From Curtobacterium sp. MCBA15_012 (lineage in GTDB: Bacteria > Actinomycetota > Actinomycetes > Actinomycetales > Microbacteriaceae), in assembly GCF_001864935.2 (NCBI RefSeq), contig NZ_CP126267.1:2852001-2916000 (forward strand): 64,000 nt of DNA, read 5' to 3'. The position numbers and the translations under genes are program-made. Position 1 is the stretch's first letter; the number at the start of each line of letters is the position of its first letter. A model generated the notes under the pieces. That model did no database searches. It was not told the origin of the DNA and worked only from the letters and a program-made list of their open reading frames with translations. This document shows, piece by piece, positions 42,728 through 51,998 of this stretch.

Positions 42728-43994
42728 GGTGGCCCTCCTGGTGGTGGATCGGGGAGCGGACGGACGGCGGGCGCCCGGACGGCGAGTGCTCGGACGGCAC
42801 GGGGGCAGCGTCGTCTCCGCGGGGGTGTGCCGCGGAGTCGGCGTCGGCGCGGGTGGTGGTGCGGTGCACCCGGGCGACGCGCGTGCCGACCCGGGTGACG
42901 AGTTCGTGCGGGATCGTGTCGGCCCAGGCCGCCCACTCCGCCACGGTCGGCACGGCGTCCCGGCCGACGGCACCGGTACCGGCACCCGCGCCGCTCGCCC
43001 GGGGCCCGAACACCGTGACGCGCTCGCCGGGCAGCAGCAGGTCGTCGCCCGTGTCGACGACGACGCTGTCCATCGAGAAGCGGCCGACGAGCGGGCGTCG
43101 CCGTCCCCGGACCCACACCACCGCGCGGCCCGAGGCGGCGCGGGGCAGCCCGTCGGCGTACCCGAGCGGCAGCAGCGCGGTGTTCGTGGGCCGGTCGGTC
43201 ACGTGGTCGCCGCCGTACCCGATCCGGGTCCCGGTCGGCACCGCCCGCGCGGACACCACGGTCGTCGTCAGGGAGAGCGTGTCGCGCAGGGCGGTCGTCG
43301 TGCCCGAGGGGTCGATCCCGAACAGTCCCGCGCCGACCCGGTGCAGGTCGAACCCGTCGGCGGCTCCGGTGACCGTCGCCGCGGTCGCCGCCAGGTGGCG
43401 CACGAGCGGGCCGAGCCCCCGTCGACGGGCGCTCCGGACGGCGTTCCGGAAGAGCAGCACCTCGCGGGTGTCCCGCCCGTCCCCGGGTCGGTCGGCCGAG
43501 GACATGTGCCCCATCACCCCGACGACACGCAGCGCCCCCGTCCCCTGCAGCTCCCGCGCGAGGACGCACAGCGCGTCCCACGCCGACGGCGGACAGCCCT
43601 CCCGTCCCATCCCGACGTCGACGTGCAGGTGGACGGCGGCGCGACGTCCGGTCCGGCGGGCGGCTCGCCCCACGGCGACGAGCGTCGCCGGGTCGGCGAC
43701 GGCGAGCGCGACGTCGGCACGGAGTGCCGACGCGAAGTCGGCGTCCGGCGGGTTGAGCCAGCTGAGCACGGGCGCGCGGACGCCCCCGGCGCGGACCGCG
43801 AGTGCCTCGTCGACGCTCGTCACGCCGACGGAGCCGGCCCCCGCCTCCAGGACGGACCGCGCGACCGCGCCGTGCCCGAAGCCGTCGGCCTTGAGCACGG
43901 CCATCAGGCGTCCGCCCGTCAGGGCGGCGAAGTGGGCTGTGTTCGCCCGCACCGCGTCGTCGTGGACGAGCAGTTCGGAGACCGGCGCGGTCAC
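42720..43994 (-). CDS. alr: Alanine racemase (PLP-dependent)
   Basis: This 424-residue fold-type III PLP racemase has catalytic Lys in AVLKADGFGHGA (about 32-43), the DVGMGREG strand, and HRVGAGLFGIDP. The second catalytic Tyr is in RIGYGGDHVT, and FSMDSVVVDTG follows. It interconverts L- and D-alanine, or possibly serine as in VanT-type racemases; no membrane domain is present. The C-terminus has a 45-residue low-complexity tail not found in typical Alr. GTG 43994 overlaps the peptidase stop as GTGA. Its place between a D,D-peptidase and a D-Ala ligase suggests a role in peptidoglycan precursor remodelling. Confidence 0.9.
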   Translation of the reverse strand: MTAPVSELLVHDDAVRANTAHFAALTGGRLMAVLKADGFGHGAVARSVLEAGAGSVGVTSVDEALAVRAGGVRAPVLSWLNPPDADFASALRADVALAVADPATLVAVGRAARRTGRRAAVHLHVDVGMGREGCPPSAWDALCVLARELQGTGALRVVGVMGHMSSADRPGDGRDTREVLLFRNAVRSARRRGLGPLVRHLAATAATVTGAADGFDLHRVGAGLFGIDPSGTTTALRDTLSLTTTVVSARAVPTGTRIGYGGDHVTDRPTNTALLPLGYADGLPRAASGRAVVWVRGRRRPLVGRFSMDSVVVDTGDDLLLPGERVTVFGPRASGAGAGTGAVGRDAVPTVAEWAAWADTIPHELVTRVGTRVARVHRTTTRADADSAAHPRGDDAAPVPSEHSPSGRPPSVRSPIHHQEGHRA

Positions 43995-44644
43995 CGCTGC
44001 ATCCGCGGGTCGGCCGTCGGGTCCGCGTAGAGGCGGGGGCAGCCGGCCTCGGGCGCCTCGGGCCGGAGCTCGAAGTGCCACGCCTCGTTGTCGTAGACCT
44101 GGCAGAGCCCGTACCCGGCGCCGTGGTCCTGCAACCACTCGGCGGCGTCCCAGTCGCCGATGTCGATCGCCTCGCCGCGGACGTGCAACGACGTCTGCGG
44201 GGTCGAGACCCATCGCGCGGCCTCGTCGCGGGAGCCGTACTCGGCCACCGCGTCGTCGAGCAGGCGTTCCTGCAGCGCGGCGGACCGCCAGCCGCTGTTC
44301 ACCACGAAGCGGACGCCGTCCCCCTCGGCGTCGCGGGCGGCACGGCGGACGGCCTCGAGCAGGTCCGGGTCGAGCTTCGTCACGGCGGGCAGGTCGTCGT
44401 CGAACACCGAGGCGCCGGAGGGCGCCTCACCGCCCGCGGGTCCGGTCGCGCCCTCCGTGCCGGCGGCACCGGCGCCGACGGAGGCGGCTCCCGGCCAGGA
44501 CGGTCCGCCCGGGGCGGCGACGGCGAGCGCTCCCGCGACCACCGCGGCAGCCAGGACCAGCACGAGGACGACGACCAGGGGCAGCGCGCGGGACCGACGC
44601 GGTCGGTGACGGACGGGGACCGGGGTGTGCAGGGAGTGGAGCAT
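43991..44644 (-). CDS. M15 D,D-carboxypeptidase (VanY/VanXY-like), membrane anchored
   Basis: This 217-residue protein has a basic N-terminus, one membrane segment (about 21-45), and a Gly/Ala-rich linker. An M15B peptidase domain then carries SGWRSAALQ, the zinc motif SLHVRGEAIDIG (SxHxxGxAxD), and NEAWHFELR (ExxWH, catalytic Glu and third zinc ligand). It would remove the terminal D-residue from peptidoglycan peptides outside the cell. ATG 44644 precedes the anchor. It is divergent from a two-component system across an inverted repeat and leads the racemase-ligase operon. Confidence 0.87.
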   Translation of the reverse strand: MLHSLHTPVPVRHRPRRSRALPLVVVLVLVLAAAVVAGALAVAAPGGPSWPGAASVGAGAAGTEGATGPAGGEAPSGASVFDDDLPAVTKLDPDLLEAVRRAARDAEGDGVRFVVNSGWRSAALQERLLDDAVAEYGSRDEAARWVSTPQTSLHVRGEAIDIGDWDAAEWLQDHGAGYGLCQVYDNEAWHFELRPEAPEAGCPRLYADPTADPRMQR

Positions 44645-44676
44645 GTCGACCAGTGCAACGGGCCGGACGTCGCCGG

Positions 44677-44700
44677 AGCGTACGCGTTTCCGCATACGCT
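44677..44700. promoter_or_regulatory. Inverted repeat in the peptidase/response-regulator promoter region
   Basis: AGCGTACGCG (44677-44686) and CGCATACGCT (44691-44700) are complements except for one base, separated by TTTC. Each arm contains a TACGCT hexamer in outward orientation that could serve as -10. A good candidate site for the response regulator. Confidence 0.45.
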
Positions 44701-44719
44701 CACGACACGTCCCGCCGCC

Positions 44720-44725
44720 TAGCAT
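44720..44725 (+). promoter_or_regulatory. -10 hexamer TAGCAT, response regulator
   Basis: TAGCAT is followed by seven bases and the GTG at 44733. Confidence 0.5.
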
Positions 44726-44732
44726 CGGGGTC

Positions 44733-45463
44733 GTGCGTGTACTGATCCTCGAGGACGAACCCCTGCTGGCCGGGGCGGTGCGGGACGGCCTGCGGCTCGA
44801 GGCGATCGCCGCGGACGTCGCGGCCGACGGGGACGCCGCGCTCGAGCTCCTCGCGGTGAACCGCTACGACGTCGCCGTGCTCGACCGGGACGTCCCGGGG
44901 CCGTCCGGCGACGAGGTGGCCGAGCACGTCGTCGCGACCGGGTCCGGCACGCCGATCCTCATGCTCACCGCCGCGGACCGGCTCGACGACAAGGCGTCCG
45001 GGTTCGCCGCGGGTGCCGACGACTACCTGACGAAGCCGTTCGAGCTGCGGGAGCTCGTGCTGCGGATCCGCGCGCTCGACCGGCGTCGTCCGGAGCGTCG
45101 GCCGCCCGTGCTCGAGGTCGCCGGGGTCCGGCTCGACCCGTTCCGCCGCGAGGTCTTCCGGGGCGGCCACCACGTCGCGCTGACCCGCAAGCAGTTCGCC
45201 GTCCTCGAGGTCCTGGTGCAGGCCGGGGGCGGCGTGGTCAGCGCCGAGCAACTGCTCGAACGAGCCTGGGACGAGCACGCCGACCCGTTCACGAACGCCG
45301 TGCGCATCACCGTCTCGGCGCTCCGCAAGCGGCTCGGGGAGCCCTGGGCGATCGTGACCGTGCCCGGCGTCGGCTACCGGATGGACGTGCCCACGGCCGC
45401 GGACACGGCGGTCGACCGGGCTGCGGGCGTCGACGCGGGTCGTGCTGCGGACGGTCCCCCGCG

Positions 45464-45467
<4 letters not shown>
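44733..45467 (+). CDS. OmpR-family response regulator (VanR-like context)
   Basis: This 244-residue regulator has a receiver domain with LILEDEPLL (acidic pocket, 4-12), phospho-acceptor Asp in VAVLDRDVPG (about 51), the Thr of LMLTAAD, and Lys in DYLTKPF (about 101). A winged-helix domain of the PhoB/OmpR type follows (LTRKQFAVLEVLV, TNAVRITVSALRKRLG, TVPGVGYRM). It starts leaderless and overlaps the histidine kinase by GTGA. It is divergent from the peptidase-racemase-ligase operon, which is its probable target. Confidence 0.9.
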
Positions 45468-46663
<1,196 letters not shown>

Positions 46664-47649
46664 CCCCGGCCGGACCGGCAGCCCCGGCCGGACCGTCTGC
46701 AGCCCGGGCCGGCCCGCGCCCCGCCCCGGCCGCCCCGGCAGCGACCCGCCGCCCGCGCAGCAACCCCGACGCGAGCGCGATCCCGGCGAGGACGACGACC
46801 CCGCCCACCGGCTCGTTCCACCGCAGCGGCTCACCGAGCACGAGCACCCCGAGCCCCACCCCGACCACCGGCGTCAGGTACGTCACGGTCGACGCGCGGC
46901 CCGCACCCCACGCGCCGACCAGGCGCGTGTTCCACGCGTAGGCCAGCCCCGTGCCCACCGCACCGAGCGCGACCATCGCGGCCACGATCCTCCAGTCCAG
47001 CCGCACCGGACCGGTCGCGACCACGGGCGCGACCACCAGCATGAGCAGCGCCGCCAGGCTGAGCTGCACGGTCGCGACGGTCGTCGGGTCCTGCCCGCTG
47101 CCGACACCGAAGCGGCGGAGCCAGGCGAGACCGACGCCGTACGACGCCGTCATGCCGAGCAGGGCCAGCTGCCCGGGCACCGTCGCGAGCACGCGCGGGT
47201 CCCCGACGAGGTCCCACGGCCCGACCAGGACGAGCACCCCGACGATCCCGGTCACGATGCCGAGGACCTGTCGGCGGGACAGGCGTTCGGTCGGCACGAG
47301 CACCGCGAGCGCGAGCAGCGTCATGATCGGGGTCGTCGCGTTGTAGATGCTCGCGAGCCCGGACGGCACGGTCTGCTCCGCCCACGCCATGAGCGAGGAC
47401 GGCACCGCGTTGAGGAACACCGCGACGACGAACAAGTGGCCCCACACACGGCGGTCGCGCGGCCAGCGGCGACGGGTGACGAGCAGGATGCCGACCAGCG
47501 TCACCGCGCCGAGCACCGTGCGCACGGTGGCGACCTGCTGCGGGGCGAGCCCCTCGAGCCCGATCTTGGCGAAGAAGAAGCTGGAGCCCCAGGTCAGGGC
47601 CACGAGCACGTAGAGGAGGGCGTTCACGAGGGCTAGCATCGAGCACCGT

Positions 47650-47676
47650 CGGCGCATGTGTCGAACGCATGCGCCG
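47650..47676. promoter_or_regulatory. LysR-type operator between the EamA and LysR genes
   Basis: Perfect 9-bp arms CGGCGCATG (47650-47658) and CATGCGCCG (47668-47676) flank a nine-base centre, the dyad form expected for a LysR activator site, in the middle of the 59-bp divergent region. Confidence 0.55.
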
Positions 47677-47698
47677 CATACCCTCATGAGGAGGACGC

Positions 47699-48547
47699 AT
47701 GGCCGTCTCGATCCCGCAGGTCCGTGCCTTCGTCGCGACCGTCGACGCCGGCTCGTTCACGAGCGCCGCCACCGCGCTCGGCGTCGGGCAGTCGGCCGTC
47801 TCGCACGCCGTCGCCGGCTTCGAACGCGAGGTCGGCGGTCCCGTCGTGCGCCGCGGCGGCGCCGCGGTCCCGACCGCCCTCGGCGAACGGCTGCTGGCGC
47901 ACGCCCGCCAGGTGCTCGCCTCGGTCGACGGCCTGGAGGCGGTGGTGCGGCCCGCCACGGCGCGCGGCACCGTGCGCCTCGCCGCGGTGCCGACGGTGTG
48001 CCAGGGCCTGCTCCCCCGCCTCCGCGAGCTGTGGTCGGTGACGCTGCCGGACGTCGACGTCCAGGTGTACGAGGGCGACGACGACGAGATGGCGGAGTGG
48101 TTGGAGGGCGGCACCGTCGACGCGGCCGTGCTCGTCGACCCGACGCCGGTGCCCGAAGGCGGGGTGGTCGTCGCGCGGGACGAGATGGCCGCGGTCGTCC
48201 GGCGGGACCACCCGCTCGCGGACACCGCGGCGATGACCCTCGACGACCTGCACGAGGACGGGCTCGTCGCGGGCGGCGGCGGGTGCGAGCACCAGATCGA
48301 ACGGATGCACGAGCTCGCGGGGCAGCCCTTCCGGTGGGCGCACCGGGTGCGGGAGATGAGCACGATGTTCGGGATGATCCAGCGCGGCGAGGGGGTCTCG
48401 ATCGTCCCGTCACTCGGGCGGGTGATGCTGCCCGAGGACCTCGTGATGCTGCCGGTCGCGCCGCGGTACGAGCGGACGCTGGTGCTGAGCGGGCCCTCGA
48501 CGCGGGCGTGGCACCCGCTGGCGCGGGCGCTCGTCGACGCCGTGTGA
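47699..48547 (+). CDS. LysR-family regulator
   Basis: This 282-residue protein has an N-terminal winged helix (IPQVRAFVATVDAGSFTSAA, then LGVGQSAVSHAVAGFE; cited as residues 5-42). A substrate-binding domain follows, with VRLAAVPTVCQGLLPRL, DAAVLVDP and GEGVSIVPSLG. It probably controls the divergent EamA exporter and itself through the dyad at 47650-47676. It has a clear GAGGAGG ribosome binding site seven to ten bases before the ATG, unlike the leaderless neighbours. Confidence 0.92.
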   Translation: MAVSIPQVRAFVATVDAGSFTSAATALGVGQSAVSHAVAGFEREVGGPVVRRGGAAVPTALGERLLAHARQVLASVDGLEAVVRPATARGTVRLAAVPTVCQGLLPRLRELWSVTLPDVDVQVYEGDDDEMAEWLEGGTVDAAVLVDPTPVPEGGVVVARDEMAAVVRRDHPLADTAAMTLDDLHEDGLVAGGGGCEHQIERMHELAGQPFRWAHRVREMSTMFGMIQRGEGVSIVPSLGRVMLPEDLVMLPVAPRYERTLVLSGPSTRAWHPLARALVDAV

Positions 48548-48622
48548 CGTCGCCGGCGGCACCGGTGCCGACGCCCGGACATCTCCGACCTTCGGCCGAT
48601 CCGGCGACCGCCCGGTCCTTCC

Positions 48623-48628
48623 TAGGCT
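48623..48628 (+). promoter_or_regulatory. -10 hexamer TAGGCT, histidine kinase
   Basis: TAGGCT is followed by seven bases and the ATG at 48636. Confidence 0.5.
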
Positions 48629-48635
48629 CGGGGGC

Positions 48636-49844
48636 ATGACCGCGACCGTGCTCCCGCCACCCGCGCCCCTCGGACGACGGGTGTGGGCGCAGACCTGGCG
48701 GGTGCTCGTCGCCCTCGTGGCCGGCTTCACCGCGTTCGGCCTGATCTGGCCCGAGCTCGACACGTCGTCGTGGTCGGAGGCGCGGCTCGGCATCGGGCTC
48801 CTCGGGGACGTCACGGCCGGGGTCGTCGCACTCGTCGTGTACTGCTTCCGCCACCGTGCGCCGCTGTTCGTCACCCTGGCGGTGATCGGCCTCAGCACCG
48901 TGTCGACGTTCGCCGCGGGCACCGCCGTGCTCGCGCTCGTCTCCCTCGCCACCCGGCGCCGCGGGGTCGAGATCGCGGTGGGCAGCGCGGCGATGCTCGT
49001 CACCGGGCTCGTCGGCGAGCAGCTCGTCTTCCCGGGCGGTGACATGGCGCTGTGGCAGACCACGCTGGTGTCGGTCGTCTTCCTCGCGCTCGTGGTCGTC
49101 GTGGGTGTGGCGATCGGGCAGCGCCGGGCGCTCGTCCAGTCCCTCCGGGAGCGGGCCGCCCTGCTCGAACGCGAACAGGCCGTGCGCGAGGACCGCGCGC
49201 GCGAGCAGGAACGCGCGCACATCGCCCGCGAGATGCACGACGTGCTCGGCCACCGGCTCTCGCTCGTGGCCCTGCACGCCGGCGCGCTCGAGTTCCGCGG
49301 ACGTTCGCTGTCGCCGGACGACACCGTCGAGGCCGCGGGGGTCGTCCGCGCCGAGGCGCACGCGGCCCTGACCGACCTGCGCGACGTACTGGGGGTCCTG
49401 CGCGACCCCGCCGGTCGCGACACCGACGACCCGACCGGCACCGCGCCTCCGCAACCGACGCTCTGCGACGTGCCGGCCCTCGTCGACGAGGCCCGTGCAG
49501 CCGGTGCGACCGTGACCTGCACGGTCGCCGAGGGTGCCTGCGCCGCCGGGGAGACCGTCGGCCGCCACGCGTACCGGATCGTCCAGGAGGCCCTGACGAA
49601 CGCCCGCCGGCACGCCCCGGGCCAGCCGGTCACGGTGTCGATCGCGGTGCTGCCGACCCCGGCGCTCCGGGTCACGGTGACCAACCCGACGCTGCCCGGG
49701 GACCGCGGGCACGACACCGACGGCGGCGGGCACGGGCTGCGCGGCCTCGCCGAGCGGGCGCGGCTCGTGGGCGGCTCGTTCCGCGCCGACGTCGACGCCG
49801 CCGGCGTCCACACGGTCGAGGCGGTGCTCCCGTGGACGGCGTGA
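48636..49844 (+). CDS. NarL-type sensor histidine kinase
   Basis: This 402-residue kinase has four to five N-terminal hydrophobic helices (about 22-170), a coiled-coil helix (LLEREQAVREDRAREQE), and the HisKA_3 motif ERAHIAREMHDVLGHRLSL with the phospho-acceptor His at about residue 202. An HATPase_c domain follows (IVQEALTNARRHA, GHGLRGLAERARLVGG). The signal is unknown and would be membrane or envelope related. The stop overlaps the response regulator start as GTGA. Confidence 0.9.
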   Translation: MTATVLPPPAPLGRRVWAQTWRVLVALVAGFTAFGLIWPELDTSSWSEARLGIGLLGDVTAGVVALVVYCFRHRAPLFVTLAVIGLSTVSTFAAGTAVLALVSLATRRRGVEIAVGSAAMLVTGLVGEQLVFPGGDMALWQTTLVSVVFLALVVVVGVAIGQRRALVQSLRERAALLEREQAVREDRAREQERAHIAREMHDVLGHRLSLVALHAGALEFRGRSLSPDDTVEAAGVVRAEAHAALTDLRDVLGVLRDPAGRDTDDPTGTAPPQPTLCDVPALVDEARAAGATVTCTVAEGACAAGETVGRHAYRIVQEALTNARRHAPGQPVTVSIAVLPTPALRVTVTNPTLPGDRGHDTDGGGHGLRGLAERARLVGGSFRADVDAAGVHTVEAVLPWTA

Positions 49845-50569
49845 CCGCGCCGGTCCGCGTGGTGCTCGTCGACGACGACCACCTCGTGCGCGCCGGGCTC
49901 CGGCTGCTGCTCAGCGGCGACGACGGTGTCGACGTCGTGGGCGAGGCCGGCGACGGCGTCGAGGCCGAGCAGGTCATCGACGCGGTCGAGCCGGACGTCG
50001 TGCTCATGGACATCCGGATGCCGCGCTGCGACGGGCTCGCCGCCACCGAGCGGGAGCTCCGGAAGCGGCCGGAGCTCGCCGTCCTCGTGCTCACCACCTT
50101 CCAGGGCGACGACATGGTCCTCGGTGCCCTGCAGCGCGGTGCGCGCGGGTTCCTGCTGAAGGACACCCCGCCGCAGGAGCTCGTGGCCGCGATCCACGCG
50201 GTCGCCGCCGGCCGCTCGACGCTGTCGCCGTCGGTGCTCGACCGGGTGATCGCCTTCGCCGCGGGCACCGGGAACGCGACCGGTCCCGGGAGCGGACCTG
50301 CCGACGGGTCCGGTGGAACCCGGGACGGCCGCGCCGCGGGAGGCGCGCTGCCGGACGCGAGCGAGGAACGCCGGCTGATGGCGACGCTGACCGACCGGGA
50401 ACGCGAGGTCGCGGTCGCCGTCGCGAACGGGGCCTCGAACGCCGAGATCGCCGCGGACCTGTTCGTCGGGCTCGCCACCGTGAAGACCCACATCGGGCAC
50501 GTCTACGACAAGTTCGGGGTCGACAACCGGGTGCAGTTGGCGCTCATCGTGCACGCCGCCCAGCGCTGA
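49841..50569 (+). CDS. NarL/LuxR-type response regulator
   Basis: This 242-residue regulator has a receiver domain (VVLVDDDHLVRAGL, phospho-acceptor Asp in VVLMDIRMP at about 57, Lys in GFLLKDTPP) and a LuxR helix-turn-helix (LTDREREVAVAVANGASNAE, LFVGLATVKTHIGHVYDK; cited as about 185-230). The linker between them is long, Gly-rich, and carries the GGGAGGCGCG motif. GTG 49841 overlaps the kinase stop; GTG 49832 is an alternative. It forms a two-component pair with the kinase; its targets are unknown. Confidence 0.9.
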   Translation: MTAPVRVVLVDDDHLVRAGLRLLLSGDDGVDVVGEAGDGVEAEQVIDAVEPDVVLMDIRMPRCDGLAATERELRKRPELAVLVLTTFQGDDMVLGALQRGARGFLLKDTPPQELVAAIHAVAAGRSTLSPSVLDRVIAFAAGTGNATGPGSGPADGSGGTRDGRAAGGALPDASEERRLMATLTDREREVAVAVANGASNAEIAADLFVGLATVKTHIGHVYDKFGVDNRVQLALIVHAAQR

Positions 50570-50661
50570 CGAGCCGGGGCGACGAGCCGAGCTGACGAAC
50601 CGGCACGAGTCGGGCGCGACGACCCGGGGGCGGTACCGAGCCGCCGGGCAGGCGCGACCGG

Positions 50662-50667
50662 CAGGAT
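50662..50667 (+). promoter_or_regulatory. -10-like hexamer CAGGAT, fructosamine kinase
   Basis: CAGGAT is followed by six bases and the ATG at 50674. Confidence 0.4.
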
Positions 50668-50673
50668 GGGGCG

Positions 50674-51486
50674 ATGCCCGCGACGCACGTGAAGACCTTC
50701 ACCGACCCGGACGAGGCCACCGCCGAGGCCCTCGGACTCGAGTGGCTCGCCGAGGCCGAGGACGCCGGCGGCACCCGGATCGCCCGTGTGCTCGCCCACC
50801 CGGAGCCGACGGTCCTGCACCTCGAGCGCATCACCGACGGCGTCCCCGACCGCGGCCAGGCGGAACGCTTCGGCCGGTCCCTGGCGCACACCCACGCCGC
50901 GGGTGCGACGCACTGGGGCGCCCCCGCACCGGGCTTCCCGTCCGGACGCGGGATGCGCGTCGGGCGGTCCCGGACACCGTTCGTCCCCGCCGCCGAGGCG
51001 CCCGCGAGCTGGGGCGAGTTCTTCGCCGAGTACCGCATCCGTGACTTCGTCCGCCGCATCGTCGACCGTGGCGGGTTCGACGGTGCCGAGGCGGCGGTGT
51101 TCGACCGGGTCGCCGACCGGGTCGCGGACGGGACGCTCGGCTCCCCGCAGCCCGCGCTCGTCGGCGACGGACCGGCCCGCCTGCACGGCGACCTCTGGGC
51201 GGGCAACGTGCTCTGGCCCACCGACCGGAGCGAGCCGACCGGCGCGGTGCTCATCGACGCGACCCCGCACGGCGGCCACGCCGAGACCGACCTGGCCCTG
51301 CTGGCGCTGTTCGGACTGCCGCGTCTCGAGACGGTCCTGGCCGGCTACGACGCCGAGTCGCGGTTGGCCGACGGCTGGCAGGAACGGGTCGAGCTGCACC
51401 AGCTGGCGCCGCTGCTGCTGCACGTGTTCCTGTTCGGCGGCTCCTACGCCGACGACGCCCTGCGCGCCGCCCGCCGCTACGCCTGA
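50674..51486 (+). CDS. Fructosamine kinase family protein
   Basis: This 270-residue protein-kinase-like-fold enzyme has GQAERFGRSLAHTHAAGATHWG (cited as about 66-87), the catalytic block RLHGDLWAGNVLW (about 168-180, HGDxxxxN) and the metal loop LIDATPHGGHAETDLALL (about 191-208). Bacterial members phosphorylate ketoamines such as fructosamines or ribulosamines, allowing deglycation of proteins or metabolites. The length is slightly below the usual 280-300. The stop codon is the beginning of a 45-bp tandem array. Confidence 0.88.
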   Translation: MPATHVKTFTDPDEATAEALGLEWLAEAEDAGGTRIARVLAHPEPTVLHLERITDGVPDRGQAERFGRSLAHTHAAGATHWGAPAPGFPSGRGMRVGRSRTPFVPAAEAPASWGEFFAEYRIRDFVRRIVDRGGFDGAEAAVFDRVADRVADGTLGSPQPALVGDGPARLHGDLWAGNVLWPTDRSEPTGAVLIDATPHGGHAETDLALLALFGLPRLETVLAGYDAESRLADGWQERVELHQLAPLLLHVFLFGGSYADDALRAARRYA

Positions 51487-51615
51487 CCCAGTCGCAGGCC
51501 GGTTCCAGCCCGCCGTCCGGACTCCGCCTGACCCGGTCGCAGGCCGGTTCCGGCCCGCCGTCCAGACCCCGCCTGACCCGGTCGCCGGTCGGCTCCGGCC
51601 CGCCGTCCGGACCCC
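51481..51615. repeat. 45-bp tandem repeat starting at the fructosamine kinase stop codon
   Basis: Three units start at 51481, 51526 and 51571 (GCCTGACCCGGTCGCAGGCC...CCGCCGTCCGGACCCC). The first includes the gene's stop TGA (51484-51486). Units differ by two to four bases. Confidence 0.88.
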
Positions 51616-51737
51616 GCGCACGTCCGGCGGCCGGCGAGGCCCGAGGTCGGACCGCCGGTCCCGCTCCCCCGCTGACGCAACCGGTGCACGACCCCCGGGG
51701 AACGGGCACCGGGATCGTCAGCAGCTCCCCCACGGCT

Positions 51738-51779
51738 CGGTGCCCGGCCCGGCGTGGGGCCCGCTCGGGCCGGGCACCG
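51738..51779 (+). terminator. 14-bp hairpin upstream of the GOGAT-like promoter
   Basis: CGGTGCCCGGCCCG (51738-51751) pairs exactly with 51766-51779 across a 14-base loop. It probably ends fructosamine kinase transcription. Confidence 0.55.
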
Positions 51780-51854
51780 GGCGTCGACCGGCGACCGCGG
51801 CGCACCGCGACGCGCCCGCCGGAGCCGACCCGCGCCTCCCGTCCGGTCGGTCTG

Positions 51855-51884
51855 TTGCGTGCGCGGTATACCAACCCGTAGCAT
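51855..51884 (+). promoter_or_regulatory. Promoter of the GOGAT-like/diflavin operon
   Basis: TTGCGT (51855-51860) and TAGCAT (51879-51884) are 18 bp apart. Transcription would start near 51892, leaving a leader of about 105 bases to GTG 51999, unlike the leaderless genes around it. Confidence 0.5.
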
Positions 51885-51998
51885 CGGCTCACCCCACCCC
51901 ACCGGGCCCGGCCGCCACCAGACGGTCTGCCCACGGCGAGCGCTCCACCGATGCAGCCTGGCCGACCGCTGCCGGCACTCGTTGCACTGGATCCGCTC

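Larger units (their letters stand above)
51487..51998. other. Upstream region of the GOGAT-like operon
   Basis: These 512 bases hold the end of the 45-bp array, a 14-bp hairpin (51738-51779), a half-copy of the CGCGCCTCCCGTCC motif near 51832, and the promoter at 51855-51884. About 100 bases of leader follow. No additional gene is supported; an ATG at 51951 could extend the GOGAT-like protein by 16 residues. Confidence 0.6.
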
